Shown here piece after piece: positions 9,365 to 18,556 of a DNA stretch of 64,000 nt. The notes below the pieces were generated by a model that saw only the letters and a list, made by a program, of their open reading frames with translations, was not told the origin of the DNA and made no database searches. The stretch comes from Microbulbifer elongatus (GTDB taxonomy: Bacteria > Pseudomonadota > Gammaproteobacteria > Pseudomonadales > Cellvibrionaceae). The first letter of the stretch is position 1, and every line of letters starts with the position of its first letter. Position numbers and translations under genes: made by a program. The stretch lies in the NCBI RefSeq assembly GCF_020524885.1, contig NZ_JAIVKJ010000002.1, positions 992,001 to 1,056,000 on the forward strand, in the 5' to 3' direction.

Positions 9365-9758
9365 GATGATTGCTCGTCCATTTGCTCTATTTATTCTTGG
9401 GTGACCGAAATGGCACAGCCATTCAGGTACGCGAACAACATATCAACGGATATTTTTTGGCGCAATAATTTTGCGGTGTATCGAGTGTTTGTAGAGTTTT
9501 GTTTTAATTTGAGTCGCTATGTTAGTGTGATGAACTATTCAGAAAAAGTGGGATTTAGGTGACACAGCGAATGTTAATTGCGGGAGGGGTTGTGGCTGTT
9601 TTTTGTCGGGTGTCGCAAAAAGAAATGAAAAAGCCCGAAGCGGCGAAATTTTCAGACACCGCTTCGGGAAGCTTCCGCGGGGCGACCTCTTAGAGACAGA
9701 CCTCTAGTTGGGGATAAGGCCGCCCGCACCACGCGCTGACGATTCAGGGTAAATCGTT
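9365..9758. promoter_or_regulatory. 394-bp intergenic region: PL7 terminator and receptor-1 leader
   Basis: No gene. On the minus strand it first holds a terminator (see the entry at 9630) and then an AT-rich stretch (about 9440-9540) that should carry the promoter of the receptor at 6746-9364. I do not see the TTGGT half-sites found at the other alginate promoters here. Confidence 0.5.
9630..9668 (-). terminator. Rho-independent terminator of the PL7 gene
   Basis: CCCGAAGCGG pairs with CCGCTTCGGG (10 bp, 15-base loop). On the minus strand the stem is followed by CTTTTTCATTT. It is 91 bp past the PL7 stop. Confidence 0.75.
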
Positions 9759-11558
9759 TTAATCGTGCGACTGTTCCAATGCGTAGAAGGTCGCCTGGAC
9801 ATAGTCGCTGGCGGTACCCGTGTTGTTCTGGTTGTATACGCCGGCCTTGAAGTACTGGTACTGATCAGACACGTCGTAACCGCTGTTGCTCATGTCCACC
9901 ACCTGTACCACATCTGCCTTGCCTGCCCGCGAGACGGTAACGGTCAGGGTGTTACCGACCACCTTGACTTCGTAGCTCCAGACTTCGTCGAGTGCGATAC
10001 CGTCTGAGGGATCGGAAGCGCTACTGGAGCGACTGCCGATCATTTCGTACCAGCTGTCGCTGCCGCCGTTGGGCTCGTGGGCGATATACACGGAACCCTT
10101 GCTGTTGCCCGGCAGTTTGCGGTAGTACAGGCGCAGAGGCTCGTCGTTGTTGGCGTGGATCTGGCCAACGATCACTCGCCCAACCTGGCCGCTGTCACCG
10201 GTGGTGGTTACATGGTTTACGGCAAGGGTTGCGCGCAGTACGCCATCCACGCCACCGGCCGCATCACGCGCTTGTTGTGGCGCAGAACCGAATACCCAGT
10301 TGTTGGCGTTGACGCCCTGGGTGGCAATACTGGTATCGCCGCGACGCAGCATTTCTCGCAGCTCGGTACGGGTATAGGAAGTGCTGGTCGAGGTTTTGTA
10401 ACCGTCGACCGGGCAGCGAAATACCATGCCGCCATCGGCTGCGGTATAGAAGTAAGTACTGTCGGCGTAGCCTGCATTCAGCTCGTTTTCCTTGATGGAA
10501 TCCGCTTTGCCATCACCGTTGTTATCGGTCGGTACGCTCAGGTACCAGGCGCTCAGGTCGAAGTTGCCGGAAGGGGGAAGGTTCGGGTCAAGGTTGCCGC
10601 CAGAGCTGGAGCTTCCAGTACCGCCGCTGGAACCTGAAGAAGAGCCTCCGGAGCTTGAGCCACCATCACCACAGCCGATCACGTCCACTTCGAGGATGCT
10701 GTTCCAGTTGTTAGACGTATTTCCATTGCCGGTAATACGTACATAGCGGGCATTCGAATCGGCAACATCGTAACTTTCCAGGTCGGCGCTATTGCCGCTG
10801 GACTGTCCATTGGAAAGTACCATGTTCCAGTTGCTGTTGTCTGTGGAGGTTTCGATGGTAAAGAAACTGGACCGCTGATCACCCTTGTACCAGGCGATGT
10901 CGACACTCTCTACAGTTTGCGTGCCGCCCAGGTCCAGTGTGATCCACTTTATTCCCTGGGAGGACCAGCGCGAGGTATCGGCCAGACTGCCGTCGATTAC
11001 GTTGCTCGGGCCGTGGCCATCGTTAGTACCGTCATCGGAAGCGGAGGCAATGGCGAGGTTGCTACCAGATGTACAGGTGCTGCCCCCTGAACTGGACGAG
11101 CCGCCAGAGGAGCTGCCAGCACCGAGGTTTTGCAACGCAAAACTGTCGAAGCGGCCTTCATTGCCATTGTAGGCACCGAATACGGTAATACTGCTGGTGC
11201 TACCGGAATAGAAGTCCACGGAAATCTGCTGCCAGTCAGTGCTGTTCGTGCTGGTATCGTAAGTAGTGCCGTTGACAGTAGCACCCAGGGTGCCGGCACC
11301 GCGGACATAGGCAGTGAGGCGGTAATTGGTATTGCTTTCGACGGAAACATCCTGCTCCATTTTTCCGCCACTACCAGAGATTTTGGCGGACTTACTGCCG
11401 CTGTGTGCAACGCTGGAAATGGCCGACGGATCACTGTCAGTCCAGCTGTCCCAGTTGCTCTCGAAACCTGGGTTTTGAATGGAAGCGCTGGCACTGGTCA
11501 TGCAGGCTGACAGCAATGCAGCGCAGCTGATCTTCATCGCTAAAGATTTGGTTTTCAT
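9759..11558 (-). CDS. Secreted modular alginate lyase, PL7 with two carbohydrate-binding domains
   Basis: A 599-residue secreted endolyase that cuts alginate by beta-elimination. The signal peptide ends ASAS (residue ~26). Residues ~27-147 form a jelly-roll binding domain (CBM4/9/16-like, starting IQNPGFESNWDSW). A Ser/Gly linker (148-160) precedes a CBM32/discoidin-like domain (~165-297, NLAIASASDDG ... LEVDVIGCG). A second Ser/Gly linker (300-322) leads to the PL7 catalytic domain (~330-597). The three PL7 signature blocks are intact: RTELR at 397-401, QIH at 466-468 and YFKAGVYNQ at 569-577. In PL7, QIH is usually linked to preference for G-containing blocks. Ser-rich linkers are typical of Cellvibrionales secreted enzymes. 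It lies downstream of receptor 2 on the same strand with 186 bp between them. Confidence 0.93.
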   Translation of the reverse strand: MKTKSLAMKISCAALLSACMTSASASIQNPGFESNWDSWTDSDPSAISSVAHSGSKSAKISGSGGKMEQDVSVESNTNYRLTAYVRGAGTLGATVNGTTYDTSTNSTDWQQISVDFYSGSTSSITVFGAYNGNEGRFDSFALQNLGAGSSSGGSSSSGGSTCTSGSNLAIASASDDGTNDGHGPSNVIDGSLADTSRWSSQGIKWITLDLGGTQTVESVDIAWYKGDQRSSFFTIETSTDNSNWNMVLSNGQSSGNSADLESYDVADSNARYVRITGNGNTSNNWNSILEVDVIGCGDGGSSSGGSSSGSSGGTGSSSSGGNLDPNLPPSGNFDLSAWYLSVPTDNNGDGKADSIKENELNAGYADSTYFYTAADGGMVFRCPVDGYKTSTSTSYTRTELREMLRRGDTSIATQGVNANNWVFGSAPQQARDAAGGVDGVLRATLAVNHVTTTGDSGQVGRVIVGQIHANNDEPLRLYYRKLPGNSKGSVYIAHEPNGGSDSWYEMIGSRSSSASDPSDGIALDEVWSYEVKVVGNTLTVTVSRAGKADVVQVVDMSNSGYDVSDQYQYFKAGVYNQNNTGTASDYVQATFYALEQSHD

Positions 11559-11744
11559 GGAACCCTCGTTATTTTTTTGTAGGGTGTGGATGAGTGCAGC
11601 GAATGCTGACTGCTGCGGTTTCTATTCAGTCAACCGCCCACGGCAAAGGCGCCGGGAAAACGGCGGCTCACCTGATAGTTTGTAAATGACAACCCATTGA
11701 GAATGGTTGGCCGGCGGCAGAGTGCCGCCGGCCGTTGCGCCGAA

Positions 11745-14630
11745 TTAGAACTTGGCGCGTACACCCAGTACGAAGCGACGGTCGTTTTCCATAATCTGGA
11801 AAGCGCTGCCGTTGGTACCGGTGTTGATGGTGGGTTCTCCGGTCAGGTTGGAAACATTGCCGATAACGGTAATGTTATCGGTGACGTCGTAGCTGGCGGA
11901 GAGGTCCAGCTGCGCCACTGCTTCGCGGTAGTCGTTACCCAGAGTTGGGTCGTCATCCTGAGAAGCATTGGCCAGTACCAGTTCACCCAGTGGCAGTACC
12001 CGCTTGGTTTCTTCGTTGTCGAGGAAGCGGTCGCGGTAGGTGTACGCCAGGCGGATACCCAGGCCTTCATACTCGTAGTACAGCTGAGTGTTGAAGGTGT
12101 TCTTGGAGATATCTTCCAGCGGGGTGCCGTCGGGGTCTTCGCTGTCCGCGTAGGTGTAGTTGGCACTGATGCCCAGGCCGGACCAGCGGCCCGGCAGGAA
12201 GTCGAATGCCTGCTGGTAACCCAGTTCCAGACCCTGCACCTTGCCGTTTTCACCGTTGGTGATGAAGTCGGTCAGGATGCCCATCTCGGAGATCGGGGTG
12301 TTTTCGTTCGCGTACTGAATGCCATTCGCCTGCCAAAGGCAGATCTTGTCGTAGTCAGACACGTTGGTCTGGGTGTTGACAACTTCTGGCTGGTTTTCAC
12401 ACTCGTAGGTACGGGTCAGGAAGGATTCCACGTCCTTGAAGAACAGGGTGGCGGAAACCATGTTGTTGTCCCAGTAGTGCTCTGCGGCGATATCGTACTG
12501 CGTTGCACGGTAGGGCTCCAGGTCCGGGTTGCCGCGGCTGGCAGCGATGTAGGCATCGCGATAGGCATAAGCTGGGCTCAGCTCGTTGAAGTCCGCACGG
12601 CGCATCACCTTGGCAGCAGCAAAACGCAGCTGGGTATCTTCGGTGAGGCCCCAGGTAACGTTCAGGCTAGGCAGGAAATCGTTGTAGCTGCTGGTGCCAG
12701 AAACGATTTCACCGTCCTGATAGGCACTGGTGCTGAGGTCGGTACCCACGTAGCGGCCGCCGACAATCGCGCGCACGTCACCGAAGTCCAGCTCTGCCTG
12801 AATGTAGGCAGCGGAGGTATCTTCGTTCACTTCCGCGTAAGCACCTTCCTGATATTCGAGGTTGTCCGCCAGGCTGCCGTTGATTGCCATATTGGTACCG
12901 GCGAGCAGCTGCCTGACGATATCGAAGGTTGCCTGCTGGTTTTGCAGCAGTTTGGCATCGTAGGCGGTGAATTTCGCCAGATCATAGGCGCCGGCACGAC
13001 CGGAGTGCTCAAACGCATCGCCGGTGAAGTCGTAATCGGTCATGGCCCCTGGGAACTGAGCCACAACATCTTCCATCCAGATAATATCCGGGTTGCCGTC
13101 CGCATCGGTCAGGTCTTTGAAGATGTTGGTGATACGGAACTGCTCGCGGCTCTGCTCGTAGTCACGTGTGGTTACGCGTACACCGGATTTGATGGCACTT
13201 ACCCAATCCAGGCCAAATGGCTCAACGTACTTCAGGTCAAAACGGAAAGCGTCTTCGTTGTTCTTGATGTAATCGCGGGTGTCTTCGTAGCGGCGGAATG
13301 CCTGGTTCTGCTGGTCAGTGAATACATAGCCGTCGGCAAAGTCTACAACCGGTGCACCGCTGTCGTTACCACGGTAAGTTACCGGGATCAGCCATTTGTT
13401 TTCGCCATCCGCACCCTGGCCTTCCAGAGAGCGATCAATACCGCGGAAGCGGAACTCGGAGAACGGAATGTAGCTGTCGGACGAGGCCGTGGAGAACTCA
13501 CCTTTAACACTCAGCTGCTCGGTGAAATTCCACTCACCACCAAACGCGTGGCTGAAGGATTCACTGTGGCGGAAGCTGGAGCCGGTGGTCATCAGCGGTT
13601 GAACTTCGTCGTACATGAAGTTCTGCAGCTGGCCGTTTTCATCTTCGTAGGTATCTGCCGTAATGGTCGGATCGTCGAGGATGTGCAGCAGGGAGAAGGT
13701 TTCCTGTCCCCCAGCGCGCTCAACGGCGTTCAGGTCCAGGTAGAACTGACCCTGCTCGGAAGCCGGCGCCCACTGGAACGCCAGGTTGAATGCGGTGCGC
13801 TCGCGGTCTTCGGTACGCGGGTTGTAGGTGTGCTCGCGGGCATACACATAGTTGCCGCTCGGGGTATTTTGCGCCGGGCCCAGGCCTTCAACCGGACCTA
13901 CCTGCAGCTGTACTAGGGATTCGTCGCGACGCAGGGTGCGGTCCTGATAGGCCAGAGAGGCGATTACACCGAAGGTGCCTGCGTCGCCCAGATCCCAGTT
14001 GTTGCCAACACCGGAGCTGATGATCGGCGCCCAGTTTTCTGCTTTGTCGGCGTACTCGCCCTGAACAGAAACCGCGGCCAGTGGTGCGTTTAGATCCAGG
14101 GGACGCGCCATTTTCAGGCTGATGGTGCCACCGAGGGCGCCCTCGGTCATTTCCGGGGTCGGGGACTTTACGACTTCTACTTTCTGCAGGAATGCAGCGG
14201 GGAAATCCTGGAAGTCGATACCGCTGCGGGCATCGCCAATAACGGAGCGACCGTTTACTTCCACACGGTTCTGGGTGAGACCGCGAATGGATACCCCAGA
14301 ACCCACACCGAATTCACGGGTAATGGAAACACCGGTAACGCGCTGCAGCGCTTCGGCGATGTTGTTGTCGGGGAGTTTACCAATATCTTCTGCGACTACC
14401 GCATCGACAACACGGCCGTCGTCGCGCTTGGCGTCGGCAGCGGCTTCCAGACTGGCACGAATACCCGTTACGGAAATTTCTTCCAGCACTGCATCATCAG
14501 TCTGGGCGAAAGTCATTGGGGTGAATGCCACAGCGGAGGCGGACAGCATCAACACGCTGAGGTCTCTCAGTGCGCTCTGCTTATCGAACTTGTTGAACTT
14601 TTTATTATTGCCAAATTTATAGTTATCCAT
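11745..14630 (-). CDS. TonB-dependent receptor (alginate locus, receptor 2)
   Basis: A 961-residue receptor of the long Xanthomonas/Caulobacter carbohydrate type. An extended N-terminus of 42 residues ends FAQTDD. The TonB box region is LEEISVTGIRASL. The plug includes VDAVVAEDIGKLPDNNIAEALQRVTGVSI and VRGLTQNRVEVNGR-like text (SIRGLTQNRVEVNGRS). The barrel ends FVLGVRAKF with terminal Phe. Proteins with this plug (PDNNIAEALQRVTGVSI) usually sit in polysaccharide loci and import oligosaccharides. It lies between the kdgK end of the operon and the PL7 gene, and its upstream region holds a near-perfect palindromic operator-like site at 14866. Alginate oligomers are the likely cargo, from context. 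Confidence 0.88.
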   Translation of the reverse strand: MDNYKFGNNKKFNKFDKQSALRDLSVLMLSASAVAFTPMTFAQTDDAVLEEISVTGIRASLEAAADAKRDDGRVVDAVVAEDIGKLPDNNIAEALQRVTGVSITREFGVGSGVSIRGLTQNRVEVNGRSVIGDARSGIDFQDFPAAFLQKVEVVKSPTPEMTEGALGGTISLKMARPLDLNAPLAAVSVQGEYADKAENWAPIISSGVGNNWDLGDAGTFGVIASLAYQDRTLRRDESLVQLQVGPVEGLGPAQNTPSGNYVYAREHTYNPRTEDRERTAFNLAFQWAPASEQGQFYLDLNAVERAGGQETFSLLHILDDPTITADTYEDENGQLQNFMYDEVQPLMTTGSSFRHSESFSHAFGGEWNFTEQLSVKGEFSTASSDSYIPFSEFRFRGIDRSLEGQGADGENKWLIPVTYRGNDSGAPVVDFADGYVFTDQQNQAFRRYEDTRDYIKNNEDAFRFDLKYVEPFGLDWVSAIKSGVRVTTRDYEQSREQFRITNIFKDLTDADGNPDIIWMEDVVAQFPGAMTDYDFTGDAFEHSGRAGAYDLAKFTAYDAKLLQNQQATFDIVRQLLAGTNMAINGSLADNLEYQEGAYAEVNEDTSAAYIQAELDFGDVRAIVGGRYVGTDLSTSAYQDGEIVSGTSSYNDFLPSLNVTWGLTEDTQLRFAAAKVMRRADFNELSPAYAYRDAYIAASRGNPDLEPYRATQYDIAAEHYWDNNMVSATLFFKDVESFLTRTYECENQPEVVNTQTNVSDYDKICLWQANGIQYANENTPISEMGILTDFITNGENGKVQGLELGYQQAFDFLPGRWSGLGISANYTYADSEDPDGTPLEDISKNTFNTQLYYEYEGLGIRLAYTYRDRFLDNEETKRVLPLGELVLANASQDDDPTLGNDYREAVAQLDLSASYDVTDNITVIGNVSNLTGEPTINTGTNGSAFQIMENDRRFVLGVRAKF

Positions 14631-15056
14631 CTAACAGTTTCCTCTCATTGTAAGAACGATTTTATTTTTATTAGCTCGCAGCATGGCGAGTTAAACGCGT
14701 TCGAGAAAACCTGTCAATAATATTGGTAAGCGATATTGGTAAGATAAGTTAAGTAGTATTTGTATTAAATGATTGTTTTATATATGTTTTTTGGTGTTTT
14801 TATCGAGAATAAGAAAATTGAATAATTTTTTATGTTTGTGATTTATCGCTTGATCGAACGCAGGGGTCAAACCAATTGGTGTGACAGATGTGTAAAGTGG
14901 GGTGATTTGGCCGCCTCATGAGAGTTTTTTGAGAATGACTTGAGAGCTTCTTGAGAGAGCCTCTATAAGTTAAAAATTGCGACATCCCGGCGCAAAAGCC
15001 AGTCACAAAAAAGCGGCCCGCAGGCCGCTGAATTTGCATTGGTATCACGAACCACG
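14631..15056. promoter_or_regulatory. 426-bp control region upstream of receptor 2
   Basis: No gene. It is very AT-rich at 14640-14840, as expected of a strong promoter region for the receptor at 11745-14630. It carries the palindrome at 14866-14885 and direct copies of GAGAG/TTGAGAG near 14920-14960. A GC-rich hairpin close to the kdgK stop (GCGGCCCGCAGGCCGC around 15013) probably ends the operon transcript. Confidence 0.5.
14866..14885. promoter_or_regulatory. Putative GntR/UxuR-like operator
   Basis: A 20-bp palindrome, GTCAAACCAATTGGTGTGAC, with a single mismatched pair. Its TTGGT/ACCAA elements also occur at 23200-23226 and 23344-23356. UxuR/ExuR-type GntR regulators of hexuronate genes bind TTGGT..ACCAA sites, and a gene of that family lies at 26911. 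Binding is inferred. Confidence 0.4.
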
Positions 15057-16013
15057 TCAGGCCACTTCTGCACCCTGTGGCATGGCGCTTTGTGCAATGA
15101 TTGCGCCGCGGTGCTGGATCACCGTGCTCGCCAGCCGGTGGCCATTGCGCGCGGCATCCTCGGCGCTGTTGCCGGCGAGCCGGCTGGCCAGGTAACCCGC
15201 ATTAAACGAGTCGCCTGCAGCGGTCGTATCAATCGGCACTACTTTATTTGCCGGCACCAATTGCGGGTCGCGGTTTTGCTGAACCACAAGGCAGCCATCG
15301 CCGCCCAGTTTCAATACGATTTCACCCACGCCCCATTCCTGAAAGCGCGCTAGTGCCGCATCGGTATCCTTGTCTTCAAACAGCATCTGTTCGTCTTCGA
15401 ACGTCGGCAGTGCGATATCCGTAAGCCGTAACATCTGTTCATAGGCTTTGCGGGTCAGGGTTTCACTGCCCCAAAGCCGCGGCCGGTAATTGCCATCGAA
15501 TATTACTTGCCCGCCACTTTGCCGAAATTCCGCGAGAAAGTCGTAGAGGCACTCCCGTCCATAGGGCGACAGAATGGCGAGGGAAATGCCGGACAGGTAA
15601 GCCGCATCAAACTGCTTCAGTTGGGCAAATAAGTGTTTTGCCGCTTGTGGGCTATCCAGTAGCCGTTTGGCAGGCGCGCGGTCTCGCCAGTAATGGAAAG
15701 TGCGCTCGCCGCTGGCGTCGGTCTCGATCAGGTAAAGCCCGGGCGTTGCGTTCGCCTCGCGCTTTACCAGATCGCAGCCGATGCCTTCCGCCTGCCACTG
15801 GCGGACCATCCAATCACTTAAATGATCGTCACCCAGCGCAGTGACGTAATCGACGCTGGCGCCGAGCCGGGACATATACAGCGCGGTATTCAATGTGTCG
15901 CCGCCAAAGGAGAGTCCCGCATTCAGGCGGGGCTCACTGTGGTGGCTGCGACAATCGCTGTCCAGGTTCATTTCCAGCATACATTCGCCGATGACTGCAA
16001 TGCGCTTGTGCAT
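15057..16013 (-). CDS. kdgK: 2-keto-3-deoxygluconate kinase (PfkB family)
   Basis: A 318-residue cytosolic sugar kinase that phosphorylates 2-keto-3-deoxy-D-gluconate (KDG) to KDPG. The PfkB/ribokinase fold is shown by GLSFGGDTLNTALYMSRLG near residue 33 and by the ATP/catalytic signature DTTAAGDSFNAGYLA at 262-276, with D268 as the expected catalytic base. The length is normal for KdgK. It is the last gene of the six-gene alginate operon, 64 bp after the SDR reductase that would make its substrate. KDPG aldolase (Eda) is not in the window, so it must be encoded elsewhere. The assignment to KDG rather than another ketose is from context plus family resemblance. Confidence 0.88.
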   Translation of the reverse strand: MHKRIAVIGECMLEMNLDSDCRSHHSEPRLNAGLSFGGDTLNTALYMSRLGASVDYVTALGDDHLSDWMVRQWQAEGIGCDLVKREANATPGLYLIETDASGERTFHYWRDRAPAKRLLDSPQAAKHLFAQLKQFDAAYLSGISLAILSPYGRECLYDFLAEFRQSGGQVIFDGNYRPRLWGSETLTRKAYEQMLRLTDIALPTFEDEQMLFEDKDTDAALARFQEWGVGEIVLKLGGDGCLVVQQNRDPQLVPANKVVPIDTTAAGDSFNAGYLASRLAGNSAEDAARNGHRLASTVIQHRGAIIAQSAMPQGAEVA

Positions 16014-16077
16014 GACTATTTCACCTAAGGCTTACGCCTATCTACCTCAAAAAGCTATCTGACTGCTTTCTCCTGAA

Positions 16078-16827
16078 TCAGGAGAAGAACAGGCCACCGT
16101 TGATGTCGATGTTGGTACCGGTAATAAAGGACGATTCGTCAGAAGCCAGGTAGGCAACTGCGTCGGCAACTTCCGGCGCCTTACCTTCGCGCTTCAGCGG
16201 AGTGGCGTTGGCCACGTTTTCACGCACGGCATCTTTGGTGAAAGTGTCGTGGAAAGTGGTGCTGATCATGCCCGGGCACAGGGAGTTCACGCGGATATTT
16301 TTCGGGCCCAGTTCTTTCGCCATGGCGCGGGTAAAGGTCATCACTGCACCCTTGGAGGTGGCGTAGGCAGAAGCACCGGGGCCGCCGCCGTCGCGGCCAG
16401 CCTGGGATGCCAGGTTCACTATAGCGCCGCCGTCCATGTGTGGTACAACCGCCTTGGTCAGCAGGAAGGTGCTGTTCAGGTTCAGGGCGATAACCTTGTT
16501 GAAGAAGTCCTCGTCCATCTCTTCGATGGTCTTGCGCTCTACCAAGCCCCCGGCCACGTTAACCAAGATGTCGATGGTTTTCCCGTAAGCTTCCTGTGCC
16601 GCGGCAATTACGCTGGCGACATCCGCTTGTTTTGTCATGTCGCCCTTGGCGATGATGGCTTCGCCACCCGCCGCTTTGATTTCCGCCAGGGTCTCCTCCG
16701 CGGTCTGCGCATTACTGAAGTAGTTAACCACTACCTTTGCACCTTCCGCCGCCAGCTTCAGGGAAACTGCTTTACCGATATCCCGCGCCCCACCGCTGAC
16801 GATGGCTACTTTACCTTGAAGTTTCAT
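16078..16827 (-). CDS. SDR reductase, probable DEHU reductase
   Basis: A 249-residue short-chain dehydrogenase. The nucleotide-binding glycine motif is GGARDIG (12-18). The catalytic residues are S141, Y155 and K159 (YATSK). Within alginate operons this family reduces 4-deoxy-L-erythro-5-hexoseulose uronate (DEHU) to KDG with NAD(P)H. Its place between the transporter and kdgK is exactly where that step is needed. Cofactor preference cannot be read with confidence; a basic residue at R15 in the glycine loop hints at NADPH. It ends in GLFFS, slightly unusual. Gaps of 60 bp to the MFS gene and 64 bp to kdgK fit one operon. Confidence 0.83.
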   Translation of the reverse strand: MKLQGKVAIVSGGARDIGKAVSLKLAAEGAKVVVNYFSNAQTAEETLAEIKAAGGEAIIAKGDMTKQADVASVIAAAQEAYGKTIDILVNVAGGLVERKTIEEMDEDFFNKVIALNLNSTFLLTKAVVPHMDGGAIVNLASQAGRDGGGPGASAYATSKGAVMTFTRAMAKELGPKNIRVNSLCPGMISTTFHDTFTKDAVRENVANATPLKREGKAPEVADAVAYLASDESSFITGTNIDINGGLFFS

Positions 16828-16887
16828 ATCTACTCCTAACTGTATTTTTGTGTTCCGATTTTTGATCGAAGATATTTCGAGTCTGGT

Positions 16888-18183
16888 TTATCTCGCTGCC
16901 TCAGCGAGTTGCTTCTTTTCCTGTTTGCTACGTACTGGTGCGATACGTCCCCCAACAAACAGAACAGAGATCAACATCAGCGGCACCAGAGAAGCGCCGA
17001 GAATGAAGAAGGGCGGGTAATAAGTGCCATCGCTGGTGATGATCGGTACCAGCTGGATGGCGGTAATAACGCTGATCACACCAACCGCGCCACTGATACC
17101 GGCGAGGCTGGCGACGCTCTTGCCAGAGAAGTAATCACTAGGCAGCGTCTGGATATTGTTGATAGCGGCCTGGAAACCGAACAGGATCACCGTAATCAGG
17201 GCCAGCGCTGCGGCGGGTGTGGCAGCAACGGTGGTGGCGAGTAGCGCAGGCAACATGCAGCAGCCGCCAACCAGTACGGCGAACTTACGGGATTTGTTCA
17301 CGCTCCAGCCGCTACTCATCAGCTTGCCGGACAGCCAGCCGCCGAACAGGGCACCGGCGGCGGCGCCGCAGTAAGGAATCCATGCGGACGCGCCGATTGC
17401 CTTCACGTCAAAGCCGAACTTGTCGTTCAGGTACAGCGGCAGCCAGGCCACGAACAGCCACCAGATCGGCTCGATAAAGAAGCGCGCAGAAATCACACTC
17501 CAGCTCTGGCGGTGCGACAGCAGCTCGCGCAGGGTAGGGACATACTCATCTTCATCTTTTTCGGCAGTGATCTGGCCAGACAGAATCAGTTCGCGCTCTT
17601 CCGGGGTGATCCACGGGTGAGCGTCAGGTCCGCTCTTGTAGATGATCAGCCAGGGTACCAGCCAGATAAAGCCGAGCAGTGCGACCACAACGAAGGTGGC
17701 CTGCCACCCGAGGAAGGCGTACAGGAAGGCCACCAGCGGTGGTGCAATAATGCTGCCCGCGGAGGCGCCGGCGCCGAAGATGCCTTGTGCCAGAGCGCGC
17801 TCCTTGGCCGGGAACCACTCCGCATTGGCCTTGGTGGCACCGGGCCAGTTACCCGCTTCACCGAAACCCAGCAGGGTGCGGAAAACACTGAACGAGGCTA
17901 CAGAGGTGGCCAGCGCGTGCAGCGCGATGGAGATGGACCAGACCACAATCGATAACATAAAGCCGAGGCGGGTACCGATAGCATCAAATACCCGTCCGAA
18001 TACGGCCTGACCGATGGCGTAGGCAATCAGGAATACACTCATGATGTTGGCGTAATCGTGACTGTCCATGCCGAGATCATCGGCAATACCCGGCCACATG
18101 ACCGACAGTGCTGTACGGTCGATGTAGTTAATAATGGTGGCCAGGGCCACCAAGGACACAATGGTCCAGCGTAAGTTCTTCAT
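16888..18183 (-). CDS. MFS transporter of the hexuronate/anion-cation symporter type
   Basis: A 431-residue inner-membrane permease with about 12 hydrophobic segments. The N-terminal text NYIDRTALSVMWPGIADDLG and GFGEAGNWPGATKANAEWFP are hallmarks of the ACS branch (ExuT, GudP, DgoT relatives). It probably imports unsaturated uronate or DEHU, or short oligouronates from the periplasm, with protons. It starts 14 bp after the cupin gene and lies in the middle of the alginate operon. The central cytoplasmic loop (EKDEDEYVPTLREL) and the cytosolic KQEKKQLAEAAR tail are normal for the family. The exact substrate is inferred from context. Confidence 0.88.
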   Translation of the reverse strand: MKNLRWTIVSLVALATIINYIDRTALSVMWPGIADDLGMDSHDYANIMSVFLIAYAIGQAVFGRVFDAIGTRLGFMLSIVVWSISIALHALATSVASFSVFRTLLGFGEAGNWPGATKANAEWFPAKERALAQGIFGAGASAGSIIAPPLVAFLYAFLGWQATFVVVALLGFIWLVPWLIIYKSGPDAHPWITPEERELILSGQITAEKDEDEYVPTLRELLSHRQSWSVISARFFIEPIWWLFVAWLPLYLNDKFGFDVKAIGASAWIPYCGAAAGALFGGWLSGKLMSSGWSVNKSRKFAVLVGGCCMLPALLATTVAATPAAALALITVILFGFQAAINNIQTLPSDYFSGKSVASLAGISGAVGVISVITAIQLVPIITSDGTYYPPFFILGASLVPLMLISVLFVGGRIAPVRSKQEKKQLAEAAR

Positions 18184-18197
18184 TATTATTGTCCTGT

Positions 18198-18539
18198 TTA
18201 GCTTTCCAGAAAGTCTTCCCGGTAGGGACTGAAGGTATCGAGTAGCACTCCGGCTTTTTTACACACCGCGCCGTGTTCCAAATGTGGCGCAATGTAGAAG
18301 CTGTCGCCCGCTTTGAGCAGCTTTTTGCGGCCATCTACCTGCACTTCAAACTCACCGCTTTCCACGTAGCTCACCTGAGTGTGCGGGTGTTTGTGCACAT
18401 AGCCGATACTGCCTTCCTCAAACCACACGCGAACAATCATCAGGTTGTCGTCGTGGCCAAGAATCTGCCGCTTGATACCGCCGCCGAGATCTTCGACTTC
18501 AACATCCTGGGCCTGAACAAATGCATCAGTTGCGGGCAT
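18198..18539 (-). CDS. kdgF: KdgF-type cupin, unsaturated uronate linearisation
   Basis: A 113-residue single-domain cupin. Metal ligands are visible in the first cupin motif (HKHPHTQVSYVESGEFEV: H-x-H and the following Q/E) and in the second (IAPHLEHGAVC, with two His). KdgF converts 4,5-unsaturated uronate released by lyases into the linear ketouronate (DEHU in the alginate route). It sits 17 bp after the PL17 gene, which makes that substrate, and 14 bp before the transporter, so function and context agree. Length and motif order match KdgF well. Confidence 0.85.
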   Translation of the reverse strand: MPATDAFVQAQDVEVEDLGGGIKRQILGHDDNLMIVRVWFEEGSIGYVHKHPHTQVSYVESGEFEVQVDGRKKLLKAGDSFYIAPHLEHGAVCKKAGVLLDTFSPYREDFLES

Positions 18540-18556
18540 AACGTGTTTTGCCTTTT

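Noticed and set aside
11697-13916. 739-codon plus-strand frame
   Set aside because: It lies antisense to the TonB receptor 11745-14630; low-complexity Val/Gly text, no ribosome site.
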